Below, in pieces: positions 16,993 through 24,430 of a stretch of 64,000 bases of DNA. Source of the stretch: Companilactobacillus hulinensis (GTDB taxonomy: Bacteria; Bacillota; Bacilli; Lactobacillales; Lactobacillaceae); contig NZ_RHOO01000010.1 of the NCBI RefSeq assembly GCF_003946555.1, positions 1 through 64,000 of the forward strand, written 5' to 3'. The position numbers and the translations under genes are program-made. Numbering within the stretch: position 1 is the first letter of the stretch; each line of letters starts with the position of its first letter. Below the pieces are notes generated by a model. The model made no database searches. It saw only the letters and a program-made list of their open reading frames with translations, and was not told the origin of the DNA.

Positions 16993-17014
16993 AAGACTCG
17001 CATAAGCGAGTCTT
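16993..17014 (-). terminator. S-layer-type gene terminator
   Basis: AAGACTCGC / GCGAGTCTT hairpin followed by TTTTT on the minus strand, just after the stop at 17031. Confidence 0.85.
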
Positions 17015-17030
17015 AATCAGTAATATTTAA

Positions 17031-18557
17031 TTACTTGAAGTTAACACCTGTACCAGAAACAACCCATTCTGTAGTTGAAACTTTGTAGTATGTGTTACCT
17101 GAAGCATCTTTAGCAGTTTGTGAAACGATCCAGCTTGAGTCACCGGCAAGGGCACGTTTAGCTTCTGAACCATCTTTTGTGTATAGTCTGTATACGAATG
17201 ATGCAGGACCGTCAAGACTTACAGTACCATTAACTTTAGTAAAGTCTGATAATGCACCAGTGTTGTCAGTTGATGTGCCGTCACTGAATGTAACGTCGTT
17301 AGCATCAACCCATTCGCCAGTTGCAACACGGTATTGTTTGTTACCGAATTGGTCTGTACGAACAGCGTTTGTCTTCCAACCTGAGTTAGCTGAAAGTGCA
17401 CGGTTCTTGATAGTACCGTTATCATTGTTCTTCAATGTGTAGTAATCTGAGTCACCCTTTGTTGTAACAACACCAGCAACCTTAGTTGTTGTCCATGCTG
17501 AAACATCGTTTGAAACGTTGATTGCACGAACAAATGTAATTGTTTGTGGATCTGTTGATGTCTTAGCATTCAATGTAAAGTCATAACCAGCTGATGCTTG
17601 TTTGCCATTTACAAAGATTGTGTAACCTGTTGGGTTTGATTGATATGCATCAATGAACTTAGCTAAAGCTGAGTTATCAGTAGCTGTAAATGTGATACGT
17701 TGGTAATATGTACCAGCAGTAGCAAATTTACCATCAACGATATCTTTACCGTTAGCTTGATCTACAACACTTGTTGTTGCGTTGTTGTTGATAGCAGCAG
17801 CGTATGTGTAGAAGTATTTGTTGCTCAATGACTTAGCCTTTGTAGCAACTGAATCACCGTTTTGGTCAACTAGTGACAATGCAGCATTGTCAGTTAATTG
17901 TGTAGCAGCAACTTTAGAGTCTTTAGCAACTGAGATAGGAGTTGTGAACTTAGCATTAACTGACTTAAGTTCGTTCTTCTTAGGGTTAGCTAATTTGAAG
18001 CTTACCTTATCATTTGCATAGTCACCATTCAATGCAACGTATGAATAGTATACAGTGAATGTTGTTGTATCACTATCAGAAGCATCGATAGCTGTCTTCA
18101 ATTGGTCAGCACCTAAAGTAACTGTAGAAGCGTCGTATGTTTTACCATCAACAGTAGCAGTTACGTATACATCCTTAACTTTTCTAGCAGCATCTGTACT
18201 TGTTTGTTCTCTTTCAATAGCAGCATAAGCAGCTTCAGCAACTGGGTTAGCAACTAATTTTTTTGAAACAGCACCGTTCTTGAATTGATCGAATGTTGTA
18301 GCATTTTGTGAACCTAAGTGAAGGTCAGCGTTTGTTGCGCCTTCTAAGTTGATTGACTTAATGTTAGCAAATTGACCATCAAAAGCTGATTTAGCGGCTG
18401 TAAAGTCGTCTTGGTCTGGTTCGTTTACTGTAGCAGTTGCTTCTGTAGCAGTTGCTTCTGTAGAAGTAGCAGCTTGTGAAACAACAGGAGCAGCGATAGG
18501 TGCAACAGTTAGAAGTGTTGCAGCAGCGATTCCTGCGTATTTAATAGATTTTTTCAA
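17031..18557 (-). CDS. S-layer-like protein with two SLAP domains
   Basis: A 508-residue exported protein. Signal peptide MKKSIKYAGIAAATLLTVAP ending near VSQAA, a short Thr/Glu/Ala-rich stretch, then an Ala/Thr/Asn/Lys-rich mature region typical of lactobacillus S-layer proteins. Two C-terminal SLAP units (RALSANSGWKTN with YRVATGEWVDANDV; RALAGDSSWIVS with YYKVSTTEWVV) provide wall binding. Biased codon use, a consensus promoter and a hairpin at the mRNA 5' end point to strong expression. It starts with TTG after SD GGGGAGG. Whether it forms a lattice cannot be told from sequence. Confidence 0.87.
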   Translation of the reverse strand: MKKSIKYAGIAAATLLTVAPIAAPVVSQAATSTEATATEATATVNEPDQDDFTAAKSAFDGQFANIKSINLEGATNADLHLGSQNATTFDQFKNGAVSKKLVANPVAEAAYAAIEREQTSTDAARKVKDVYVTATVDGKTYDASTVTLGADQLKTAIDASDSDTTTFTVYYSYVALNGDYANDKVSFKLANPKKNELKSVNAKFTTPISVAKDSKVAATQLTDNAALSLVDQNGDSVATKAKSLSNKYFYTYAAAINNNATTSVVDQANGKDIVDGKFATAGTYYQRITFTATDNSALAKFIDAYQSNPTGYTIFVNGKQASAGYDFTLNAKTSTDPQTITFVRAINVSNDVSAWTTTKVAGVVTTKGDSDYYTLKNNDNGTIKNRALSANSGWKTNAVRTDQFGNKQYRVATGEWVDANDVTFSDGTSTDNTGALSDFTKVNGTVSLDGPASFVYRLYTKDGSEAKRALAGDSSWIVSQTAKDASGNTYYKVSTTEWVVSGTGVNFK

Positions 18558-18601
18558 TGTTAATCCTCCCCTGGACTACAAGAATTTATTTTTTAATTTG
18601 T

Positions 18602-18655
18602 TCAGTGGGCTATCCCACTGACAATCATTATATGAAACTCCGGCTTAGTAATCAA
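18602..18655 (-). promoter_or_regulatory. Strong promoter and 5' hairpin of the S-layer-like gene
   Basis: On the minus strand TTGATT (18650-18655) is 17 bp from TATAAT (18627-18632). The predicted transcript begins at or next to the hairpin CAGTGGG / CCCACTG (18603-18620). A hairpin at the very 5' end should protect the mRNA from 5'-end-dependent decay. Confidence 0.75.
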
Positions 18656-18775
18656 CTATTAATTGGAAAACGCTGACTTTTGTAACAATTCTGTATTATT
18701 AATAACATTGCTGTAATATTTCAAATACATAATTGTTACGAAGAAAGTGCACTCAAATAATTGTCTCCTACAAAA

Positions 18776-18814
18776 GAGCCTACGTATATAATAGTCGAAA
18801 TAGACGATAGGCTC
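18776..18814. other. Hairpin upstream of the S-layer promoter
   Basis: GAGCCTA (18776-18782) pairs with TAGGCTC (18808-18814); on the minus strand it is followed by TTTT. It may be a second terminator for transcripts coming from the DUF2922 gene. Nothing else is visible in 18660-18860. Confidence 0.4.
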
Positions 18815-18863
18815 AAGTCATATCCATGAATTAATTTGTTTTTCCGCAAAATTAACGCAAAAA

Positions 18864-18888
18864 AGCCTGTGACTATTAATCACAGGCT
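18864..18888 (-). terminator. DUF2922-gene terminator
   Basis: AGCCTGTGA / TCACAGGCT hairpin followed by TTTT on the minus strand. Confidence 0.82.
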
Positions 18889-18900
18889 TGAGTGTTTTAT

Positions 18901-19131
18901 TTAAATGGCCAGATCTTGTTTAAAAAGACCTGTTTCAATACGTTCCACATATTTGGCAGCAACCACTTCTGAATAAAGTTGGACGCTGTTCTTTTCAAAT
19001 AACTTACTAGCGATAATCGCATCCATGGCCTTTCTAACTGTGGGTGCATCGAGGTCTTCACGCACATAGTTGAATACTAAGTCCTTTTTATGGCCTTCTG
19101 CTGTTTTGAATGTTAGTTGTAGTTTCTTCAT
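18901..19131 (-). CDS. DUF2922 family protein
   Basis: A 76-residue protein, MKKLQLTFKTAEGHKKDLVF..., with the family's ending YSEVVAAKYVERIETGLF. DUF2922 proteins are small, of unknown function, and usually sit next to a DUF1659 gene, as here. The ATG at 19131 follows SD AAGGGG; the longer frame has no SD. Repeat B1 separates it from the DUF1659 gene. Confidence 0.87.
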   Translation of the reverse strand: MKKLQLTFKTAEGHKKDLVFNYVREDLDAPTVRKAMDAIIASKLFEKNSVQLYSEVVAAKYVERIETGLFKQDLAI

Positions 19132-19198
19132 ATATAATATCCCCTTTTTTGTGTCTTTGATTTTTGGTGGTGTCATTGCGTACTTAGTTTGTGGTTCT

Positions 19199-19318
19199 GA
19201 AACGCGTTTACAACAGGCAACACCCTGCGCTTACTACGCTTAAGAACTGCACCGACTCTGTCGGCACTGTCCTTAACCTAGGTAATGCTCAGGTGTTCCC
19301 GCCTGTTGACACGCTCTG
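19199..19318 (+). repeat. Family B structured repeat, copy B1 (type I)
   Basis: Core CTGCGCTTACTACG ... CCTAGGTAATGCTCA with paired flanks ACACC / GGTGT and an inner hairpin CCGACTCTGTCGG. The outer arms GGC(A)ACA... and the CGCGTT/GACACG region close it. It splits the DUF1659-DUF2922 pair. Confidence 0.75.
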
Positions 19319-19322
19319 GTTC

Positions 19323-19529
19323 CTAATCATTCAGATAATCAGTATGTTGTACAACTTCAGCTTTAAGGAATGTATCTCCATTAGATAGCATTACCAATAC
19401 TTCTGACAACTTGTCGATTTGTTCTGTTGTTGGTTCTTTGATCACGTTTTGGAATCCTCGGATTGCTTTTCCGTCTTTGTAATTCTCGTTTGCCATTGTC
19501 ATGTTAATAGATGTTTTGTTCCAACTCAT
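19323..19529 (-). CDS. DUF1659 family protein
   Basis: A 68-residue protein, MSWNKTSINMTMANENYKDG..., with IRGFQNVIKEPTTEQIDKLSE typical of DUF1659. Function unknown; the partner DUF2922 gene follows after repeat B1. The ATG at 19529 is preceded by SD GAGGT; the upstream ATG overlaps that SD. Confidence 0.85.
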   Translation of the reverse strand: MSWNKTSINMTMANENYKDGKAIRGFQNVIKEPTTEQIDKLSEVLVMLSNGDTFLKAEVVQHTDYLND

Positions 19530-19644
19530 TTTTGAGTACCTCATTTATTTTTTATTCGTAAGAACTCATCGGCCGTCTTAAGTTGCTTACATATACAGTA
19601 ACGATTGGAAATGGCAAAAGCGGAAATACTTTTTCAATTTATTT

Positions 19645-19671
19645 TTGTTAATTTTTCGAACATGATATAAT
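19645..19671 (+). promoter_or_regulatory. Promoter of the lipoprotein gene
   Basis: TATAAT at 19666-19671 with TTGTTA at 19645-19650, spacing 15. The start codon with SD AGGAGG follows about 28 bases later. Confidence 0.5.
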
Positions 19672-19698
19672 CCAACTAGATGTCCAAGGAGGAATTCT

Positions 19699-20583
19699 AT
19701 GAAAAAAGCACTAGCACTACTCGCAACAACCGCTGTTGGTATCCTACTTGTTGGTTGCAGCAATGGTTCATCATCTGCATCTTCATCAAACAGCGACAAT
19801 GAATACAATACTGAAATGTCAAAGGGTAACAAGGCTGTCGATCAAGAAAAATACGAAACGGCTGCTGACCACTTTGAATCAGCCAATGAAGCTAAAAATA
19901 CAAAAAAATCCAAATCATCAAAGATTCAAGCTGAGAACTTATCAGAAGCTAAGGAATCAATGAACGACTTGGAATTCACAGAAGCTAAAAAGGAACTGAC
20001 AACTGTTAAGAACCGCACTAATGGTAATAGCAAGATGGTCAGTCACGCCAAAGAACTATTGAAGCAAGTTGAAACTATCACTAGAAAACGTAGTGATTAC
20101 AAGGCTGATATCAGAAATGCCAAGGAAATGATTGCTTCTAATAGTAATGACCAAGCTAGATCACTTCTCGAACAAGTTACTAACACTAGTGGTATCAAGG
20201 GCAAGTATTACAAGGACTTATATAAGAAGGCTAAGAAGTTATTGGACAAGTTACCAGCTGCTTCAGTTACTGCTGACAACAATACTGATACTAATAATAG
20301 TAGTGATAACCAAACAGATAACTCAGAAGCAAGTGATTCCAATAATTCATCATCTGATGATAGTAGCAATCCTGCTGCTAAGGGTGACTTCGATGTTGAA
20401 TCCAAAGAAGTTGGTGGTAAGACTATCACTGATTCCGATATTGCCAAGGCCAGACAAGATCTAACTGACCAAGGTGTTAAGAACGTAGCTGCATGGAGTG
20501 ATAATGATATCGTCCGTGCAATCAAGAACGCTGCTAAAGATGGCCGTACAACTATTAAGGCTTCTGACGCACAGGTTCAATAG
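19699..20583 (+). CDS. TPR-like lipoprotein
   Basis: A 294-residue lipid-anchored protein. Signal sequence with lipobox LVGC (Cys at residue 20), then a Ser/Asn-rich linker. A helical, Lys/Glu-rich region with TPR-like spacing (GNKAVDQEKYETAADHFESA, LSEAKESMNDLEFTEAKKEL) follows, then a Ser/Asn/Asp linker (about 195-230) and a conserved-looking end (AKGDFDVESKEVGGKTITDS, then QGVKNVAAWSDNDIVRAI). Family not known to me. Strong SD AGGAGG. Single-gene unit with a very strong terminator. Confidence 0.85.
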   Translation: MKKALALLATTAVGILLVGCSNGSSSASSSNSDNEYNTEMSKGNKAVDQEKYETAADHFESANEAKNTKKSKSSKIQAENLSEAKESMNDLEFTEAKKELTTVKNRTNGNSKMVSHAKELLKQVETITRKRSDYKADIRNAKEMIASNSNDQARSLLEQVTNTSGIKGKYYKDLYKKAKKLLDKLPAASVTADNNTDTNNSSDNQTDNSEASDSNNSSSDDSSNPAAKGDFDVESKEVGGKTITDSDIAKARQDLTDQGVKNVAAWSDNDIVRAIKNAAKDGRTTIKASDAQVQ

Positions 20584-20607
20584 TAAATAATCTCTATTCA
20601 TAGAAAA

Positions 20608-20649
20608 AGGACTCTGAATGAAATTTCAATTTCATTCAGAGTCCTTTTT
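20608..20649 (+). terminator. Lipoprotein-gene terminator
   Basis: AGGACTCTGAATGAAA / TTTCATTCAGAGTCCT perfect 16-bp stem followed by TTTTT. Confidence 0.92.
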
Positions 20650-20650
20650 G

Positions 20651-20753
20651 GTTCTCACTATGGCAGAGATATTCCGATACATCCTAAACGTTCCCACTAT
20701 GGTAGGGATACTCCAAAAAATTATAATAGTTCTCACTGTGGTAGAGATACTCC
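20651..20753. repeat. Three 25-bp repeats at exact 39-bp period
   Basis: GTTCTCACTATGGCAGAGAT-type units start at 20651, 20690 and 20729, each ending ATACTCC or ATATTCC, separated by 14 unrelated bases. Each unit holds TCTC / GAGA arms. It is too short-spaced for CRISPR and no cas genes are near. Confidence 0.75.
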
Positions 20754-20806
20754 AGTTAGTACTTTGCACTTACAATATAACTTATCAAACAGACTATATA
20801 CAATAT

Positions 20807-20962
20807 TTAATCTTTTTCATCTTCTTCTATTAACTCATGTCCCTTAAAGCCACCTTTAGCAAGCTGTTCATCCCCACGCTTGATTTTTGCCATCAATTCA
20901 GGATTAGACATAATCTTGAGAGTTTCAATTAAAGAACTATCTTCATCTTTTTGCTCAGTCAA
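20807..20962 (-). CDS. Orphan small antitoxin-like protein
   Basis: A 51-residue frame: TTG start with SD GAGGTGG five bases before it, ending in TAA. The sequence (SSLIETLKIMSNPELMAKIK, RGDEQLAKGGFKG, acidic end) resembles the C-terminal half of RelB/Phd-type antitoxins, especially the MSNPE-x-MAxIKxG pattern. No toxin gene is adjacent; downstream lie only 39-bp repeats, upstream repeat A3. It may be a solitary remnant. Confidence 0.55.
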   Translation of the reverse strand: MTEQKDEDSSLIETLKIMSNPELMAKIKRGDEQLAKGGFKGHELIEEDEKD

Positions 20963-21053
20963 AATTTCCACCTCAACTATTTATTTGCACCTGCATAGTA
21001 CCTGCATTGACTACTCAATTCAAATAAATTAACTTATCATTCAAAAAAAGGAG

Positions 21054-21217
21054 AAAATCAATAATCTAGTTGGCAGTGAGGGTGGCGTTAGAACTTTAGT
21101 CCTTACACCACGGAATGCCTTTGGAAATTTGCCGACCTTCGCAAAGTTTCAAAGCAAGCCTTGAGACCGCACTCCAGGCTCAAGGTGTTTCCCACAGCCA
21201 ACTGGATTATTGCTTTT
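21054..21217 (-). repeat. Family A structured repeat, copy A3
   Basis: Outer arms ATAATCtAGTTGGC / GCCAACTgGATTAT pair. The core contains the family's CCTTGAGaCCgcactccagg block in reverse orientation. This is the only unpaired full copy in the window. Confidence 0.7.
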
Positions 21218-21344
21218 CGGAAACAACAAACACAAAACATTAAAGATTCGCATAAGAAATATCAGATTAATTGTTTAACTTCTCCGAGGGTAATATGCTG
21301 AGAGTATAAATTATCATGCGATAACTATGGGGAGGATTAAACCT

Positions 21345-22889
21345 ATGAAGAAGAATTCTGTACTCATTGGTACAGCTGCCGCAATCTTGCTTGCCCCTGC
21401 TGTGCTGAATAATATTTCTCAGACTAACGTTAATGCTGCCACGAACTTGGTCGGAGTTGTTAAACGTGGTGGCGGTGCTCTGTACACCGATGGCGCAACA
21501 TACGCCAATCGAACACTGCCTAATTTCACATCTTGGAAGTTGGGCAAATCCAAAGTTATCAATGGCATTACCTATTATAGAGTGGCGACTAACGAATGGA
21601 TCTCATCCCAAGGCATCGAGATAAAGGGTGGCAGTACAACTACCCCAACTACTAATATCGTCAAAACTCCTGGTTACATTGGAGCTATTCGTAAAAGTGG
21701 TGCCACTGCATATGACAACAACGGTAATTTAACAACTAATTCTTTCAGCAGCAACACTGCTTGGAAGTTGGATGCTAAAAAAGTTGTTAACGGAATTACT
21801 TACTATCGTGTCGCTACTAATCAGTGGTTAAAGGCTGATTCAATGGACGTAAAAGATGCTACTGGCAAGTTGACCAACCCAATTAATACTGCAACCTCAA
21901 ATGTCACAAAGACACCTGGTTATATAGGAACAATTAACTCAAATAATGGTGCATATGGTACATCTGCTGCAGATGACAACGGCAATTCCAATGGTATTTT
22001 TTACAGTACTGGAACTAGTTGGAAGCTCACCGGTATTAAGCTGTTCAGTGGTCAGGCATACTACCGAATTGCCACCAATCAATGGCTTCTTGGTAGCGCA
22101 ATGACTATTCGAGATGGTAACGGCGGTATTGTTGGCAATCAAAGTACTCCAGTTCCCAATTCAACTGGCTTAGTTGAACTATACGCAGAGATTTACAATG
22201 GCAACGGAAGTCCGACCGGCTATGTATTGCCACAAGGAACAGAATGGAAACTTGGTAGTGTCAAAACTATTAATGGTAAGCAATTCTACAAAGTGGCGAC
22301 CGACGAATATATTTTGACAAGTTCCGTCAAAATTCTTACAACTGGCAGTTCTACACCAGAAACAGTGCTATATTCCGGTCAATCGCTCGACAACAATTCG
22401 ATATTATACAACACAGAAACCAATACCCTATCGACCGATACTAACCCTAAAGGAACTGACTACAACATCTTGGCTATCGTCAGAAACAAGCAAGGCGAAT
22501 ATTGGTTCAAAATCGCACCGAATACTTGGATCAAGGGACTTGGATTCATGGATGATAGTGTCTATTCATACACGACCCAAGAACCCGAGTTTGCTTTGAC
22601 TGCGACAAACCATGTTTATGAAGACCCATCCGCCGCCAAAATCGGTACTGTAACTAACGGCTCAACTCACTTCTTCGATGAATCGACTGGACAATATCAG
22701 ACAGCGCCCGTTGCCGAAGGCACAAGTTGGCAAGTATATACCATTGTCAGGAATTCCAATGGCGATTACTTCTTTAAAGTTGGTAAGACAGAATGGCTCA
22801 ATCTTAGACACTTAAGTCTTAATTTCAATATTCATACTGCCAGAGTACTTGAGCGACCCAATTTTGGAATTACTGGTCTGACAAAATAG
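21345..22889 (+). CDS. Secreted multi-SLAP surface protein
   Basis: A 514-residue exported protein. Signal peptide MKKNSVLIGTAAAILLAPAV, cleavage near NVNAA. The mature part is almost only SLAP units: three well-preserved (NRTLPNFTSWKLGKSK with YYRVATNEWISSQGI; SNTAWKLDAKK with YYRVATNQWLKADSM; TGTSWKLTGIK with YYRIATNQWLLGSAM) and three more diverged. No enzyme domain, no LPxTG. Probably a structural or adhesive wall protein. The ATG at 21345 follows SD GGGGAGG. Plus strand, unlike most of its SLAP neighbours. Confidence 0.87.
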   Translation: MKKNSVLIGTAAAILLAPAVLNNISQTNVNAATNLVGVVKRGGGALYTDGATYANRTLPNFTSWKLGKSKVINGITYYRVATNEWISSQGIEIKGGSTTTPTTNIVKTPGYIGAIRKSGATAYDNNGNLTTNSFSSNTAWKLDAKKVVNGITYYRVATNQWLKADSMDVKDATGKLTNPINTATSNVTKTPGYIGTINSNNGAYGTSAADDNGNSNGIFYSTGTSWKLTGIKLFSGQAYYRIATNQWLLGSAMTIRDGNGGIVGNQSTPVPNSTGLVELYAEIYNGNGSPTGYVLPQGTEWKLGSVKTINGKQFYKVATDEYILTSSVKILTTGSSTPETVLYSGQSLDNNSILYNTETNTLSTDTNPKGTDYNILAIVRNKQGEYWFKIAPNTWIKGLGFMDDSVYSYTTQEPEFALTATNHVYEDPSAAKIGTVTNGSTHFFDESTGQYQTAPVAEGTSWQVYTIVRNSNGDYFFKVGKTEWLNLRHLSLNFNIHTARVLERPNFGITGLTK

Positions 22890-22994
22890 TTTTTCCTAAA
22901 AGGCTTACATTTCATCCGAAAATGGGTGTATAATAGTAGTTGATAGAATAACTACTTTATTTAGAGATATTACAAGATACTCCCTGATATATCG

Positions 22995-23029
22995 GACGAC
23001 CCATTTCATGTTTTGGGCCGTCTTTTTTG
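22995..23029 (+). terminator. Multi-SLAP gene terminator
   Basis: GACGaCCCA / TGGGcCGTC stem followed by TTTTTT. Confidence 0.78.
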
Positions 23030-23038
23030 TACACAAAA

Positions 23039-23067
23039 ACCACCTTGACGTTATTTGTCTTGGTGGT
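23039..23067 (-). terminator. Terminator of ART locus 2
   Basis: ACCACCaaGAC / GTCaaGGTGGT-type stem with T-runs on both sides, so it can work in both directions. It covers the last codons of the third small gene. Confidence 0.7.
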
Positions 23068-23296
23068 TTTTTTTTGGCTTTGTATTTGTGGTTGGTTCAT
23101 CGTAGTAGGATAGGTCGAATCTTGGGTCTTCATACGAATATGCTCCATTTGGTAAAACCATATATACCCTTTTCCCCTCTTTATCGTAGATAGGTGGAAC
23201 AACTTCCATTCCCATTTTCCTGGCAATCTTTCTGAACTTTTCCCTGTTGAAATTAGACTTACCGTAATTTTTAGAGTACTCTATTCTATTGTTCAT
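23051..23296 (-). CDS. Small antitoxin-like paralogue 3 (ART locus 2)
   Basis: An 81-residue basic/acidic protein. It has an extra N-terminal stretch (MNNRIEYSKNYGKSN) before the shared unit (REKFRKIARKMGMEVVP, then DKEGKRVYMV, then DPRFDLSYYDE). Same family as the two genes upstream and, more distantly, the partner at 14678-15013. It overlaps the previous gene by 11 bases, so translation is coupled. The terminator at 23039-23067 overlaps its end. Confidence 0.72.
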   Translation of the reverse strand: MNNRIEYSKNYGKSNFNREKFRKIARKMGMEVVPPIYDKEGKRVYMVLPNGAYSYEDPRFDLSYYDEPTTNTKPKKNHQDK

Positions 23297-23489
23297 TTTC
23301 TCTTTTTACTTTCTCATTCGTCTTGTCTTCATCATAGTATGAAAGATCAAACCTTGGATCTACACAACTATATGTGCCATCAGTATAAACCATTGTGACT
23401 TTACGACCATCTTTGTCATAAACAGCAGGTATTAATTTTACCCCTGCACGTTCCGCAGCAGCAAAAAGTTCTTCTCTATCTATTTTCAT
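23286..23489 (-). CDS. Small antitoxin-like paralogue 2 (ART locus 2)
   Basis: A 67-residue protein, MKIDREELFAAAERAGVKLI..., with DKDGRKVTMV, DGTYSCVDPRFDLSYYDED and a charged tail. The ATG at 23489 is chosen because it gives the shared unit and overlaps the preceding stop by 14 bases, as in coupled genes; longer upstream frames run through the neighbour's coding sequence. The SD is weak (AGAGAG), in line with coupling. Confidence 0.72.
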   Translation of the reverse strand: MKIDREELFAAAERAGVKLIPAVYDKDGRKVTMVYTDGTYSCVDPRFDLSYYDEDKTNEKVKRENEQ

Positions 23490-23673
23490 CTTTTCTCTCT
23501 TTACCCGGCTTATCCTCATCGAAAAAAGATAAATCAAACCTTGGGTCCACGTACGAATAAGATCCATCACCTAAAATTGCCGAAACATGTTTCCCATTTT
23601 TATCCACAATTCCTGGTACAAAATCAACACCTGCATCCCTTGCAGCTTTGTATAGTCTTTCCTTATCAGTCAT
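23476..23673 (-). CDS. Small antitoxin-like paralogue 1 (ART locus 2)
   Basis: A 65-residue protein, MTDKERLYKAARDAGVDFVP..., with DKNGKHVSAI, DGSYSYVDPRFDLSFFDED and a charged tail. Strong SD AGGAGG. It starts 21 bases after the toxin stop, almost the same spacing as in ART locus 1. Candidate antitoxin or immunity partner; no DNA-binding motif is obvious. Confidence 0.75.
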   Translation of the reverse strand: MTDKERLYKAARDAGVDFVPGIVDKNGKHVSAILGDGSYSYVDPRFDLSFFDEDKPGKERKDENR

Positions 23674-23694
23674 AATAATACCTCCTATTATTTA

Positions 23695-24225
23695 TCAAAT
23701 ATAGTTAATAATTAATTTTTGTATTTCTATTATATTAAAATCAATTGCAACAAGTTGACGCTCTTTAATTTCGAGTCCTAAGCTTTTTATGTTTTCAAAT
23801 TCATCCGTATAAGGAACTTCAAAAGAAAATATACAGCACTTCACATTAGAATACTTATAAAACGTCTGCAACCAAAGTGCCCTAGTCTCCCTCATAGAAC
23901 TTTTATCCGAAGTACTATTAAGCTTCATCGTCAGATGATGAGATTCAGAATTAAGAAACTCATTGAACTTACGCATCCCTGTCAAAGTATCAAGATCCAA
24001 CAGGTCGTCCTCATCAACTTCCAATTCATATTCCAGAACGGCGCGCTTAACATCCCTATCCTGTCCCTGACCTGCCCACCAAACTGCGGCGTCATAATCA
24101 TTAACGAAGAAATACACTCCTTGTCCCAACCAATGATCTGGTCGTTGCTGAAACACAAAGTTGCCATCACCGATGATGGACTTGGCCTTACTTGCGGTAG
24201 TTCCGTGGTAGATTTTAATTTTCAA
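23695..24225 (-). CDS. ADP-ribosyltransferase-like toxin (ART locus 2)
   Basis: A 176-residue paralogue of the protein at 15036-15578. YHGT (6-9), RPDHWLGQGVYFF (28-40) and DAAVWWA (45-51) align column by column. Both also end with a (K/N)-x-x-x-CxF-x-FxVP strand (VKCCIFSFEVP here). TTG start with a modest SD (GGAG). It is followed by three tandem small proteins and no SecB-like gene. Function as a toxin is an inference from architecture and from the paralogous toxin-antitoxin-chaperone locus. Confidence 0.72.
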   Translation of the reverse strand: MKIKIYHGTTASKAKSIIGDGNFVFQQRPDHWLGQGVYFFVNDYDAAVWWAGQGQDRDVKRAVLEYELEVDEDDLLDLDTLTGMRKFNEFLNSESHHLTMKLNSTSDKSSMRETRALWLQTFYKYSNVKCCIFSFEVPYTDEFENIKSLGLEIKERQLVAIDFNIIEIQKLIINYI

Positions 24226-24295
24226 AGTTCTTGCTCCACTCTTTTAATTGGTAGTTTGTATCAACATGGAGTTAGAACTACATATTGTGTAGCAA

Positions 24296-24322
24296 GTATA
24301 ACAGCATTGCATCATGCTATAC
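24296..24322. promoter_or_regulatory. Operator-like palindrome before ART locus 2
   Basis: Imperfect 27-bp palindrome centred on AGCAT-GATGCA-ATGCT with outer GTATA / TATAC, lying about 70 bp upstream of the toxin start. The minus-strand TATAC end can serve as a -10 element. Confidence 0.45.
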
Positions 24323-24370
24323 CATCTATTGAGGTATTTAAATATTTATAACTATCATTGTACAAAAATA

Positions 24371-24400
24371 GGCCAACTTCACATTCCAGTGAGGTTGACC
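24371..24400. terminator. Bidirectional terminator
   Basis: GGCCAACTTCAC / GTGAGGTTGACC-type stem with T-rich tails on both sides. It serves the permease gene (minus strand). Confidence 0.65.
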
Positions 24401-24430
24401 TTTTTGATTTCAATTATTTAAACAGTAACC

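Noticed and set aside
19199-19318. tRNA or tRNA-like gene in family B repeats
   Set aside because: No cloverleaf, no T-arm GTTCRA; the fold is one long interrupted hairpin.
20651-20753. CRISPR array
   Set aside because: Three 25-bp repeats with only 14-bp spacers and no cas genes; spacing is too short.
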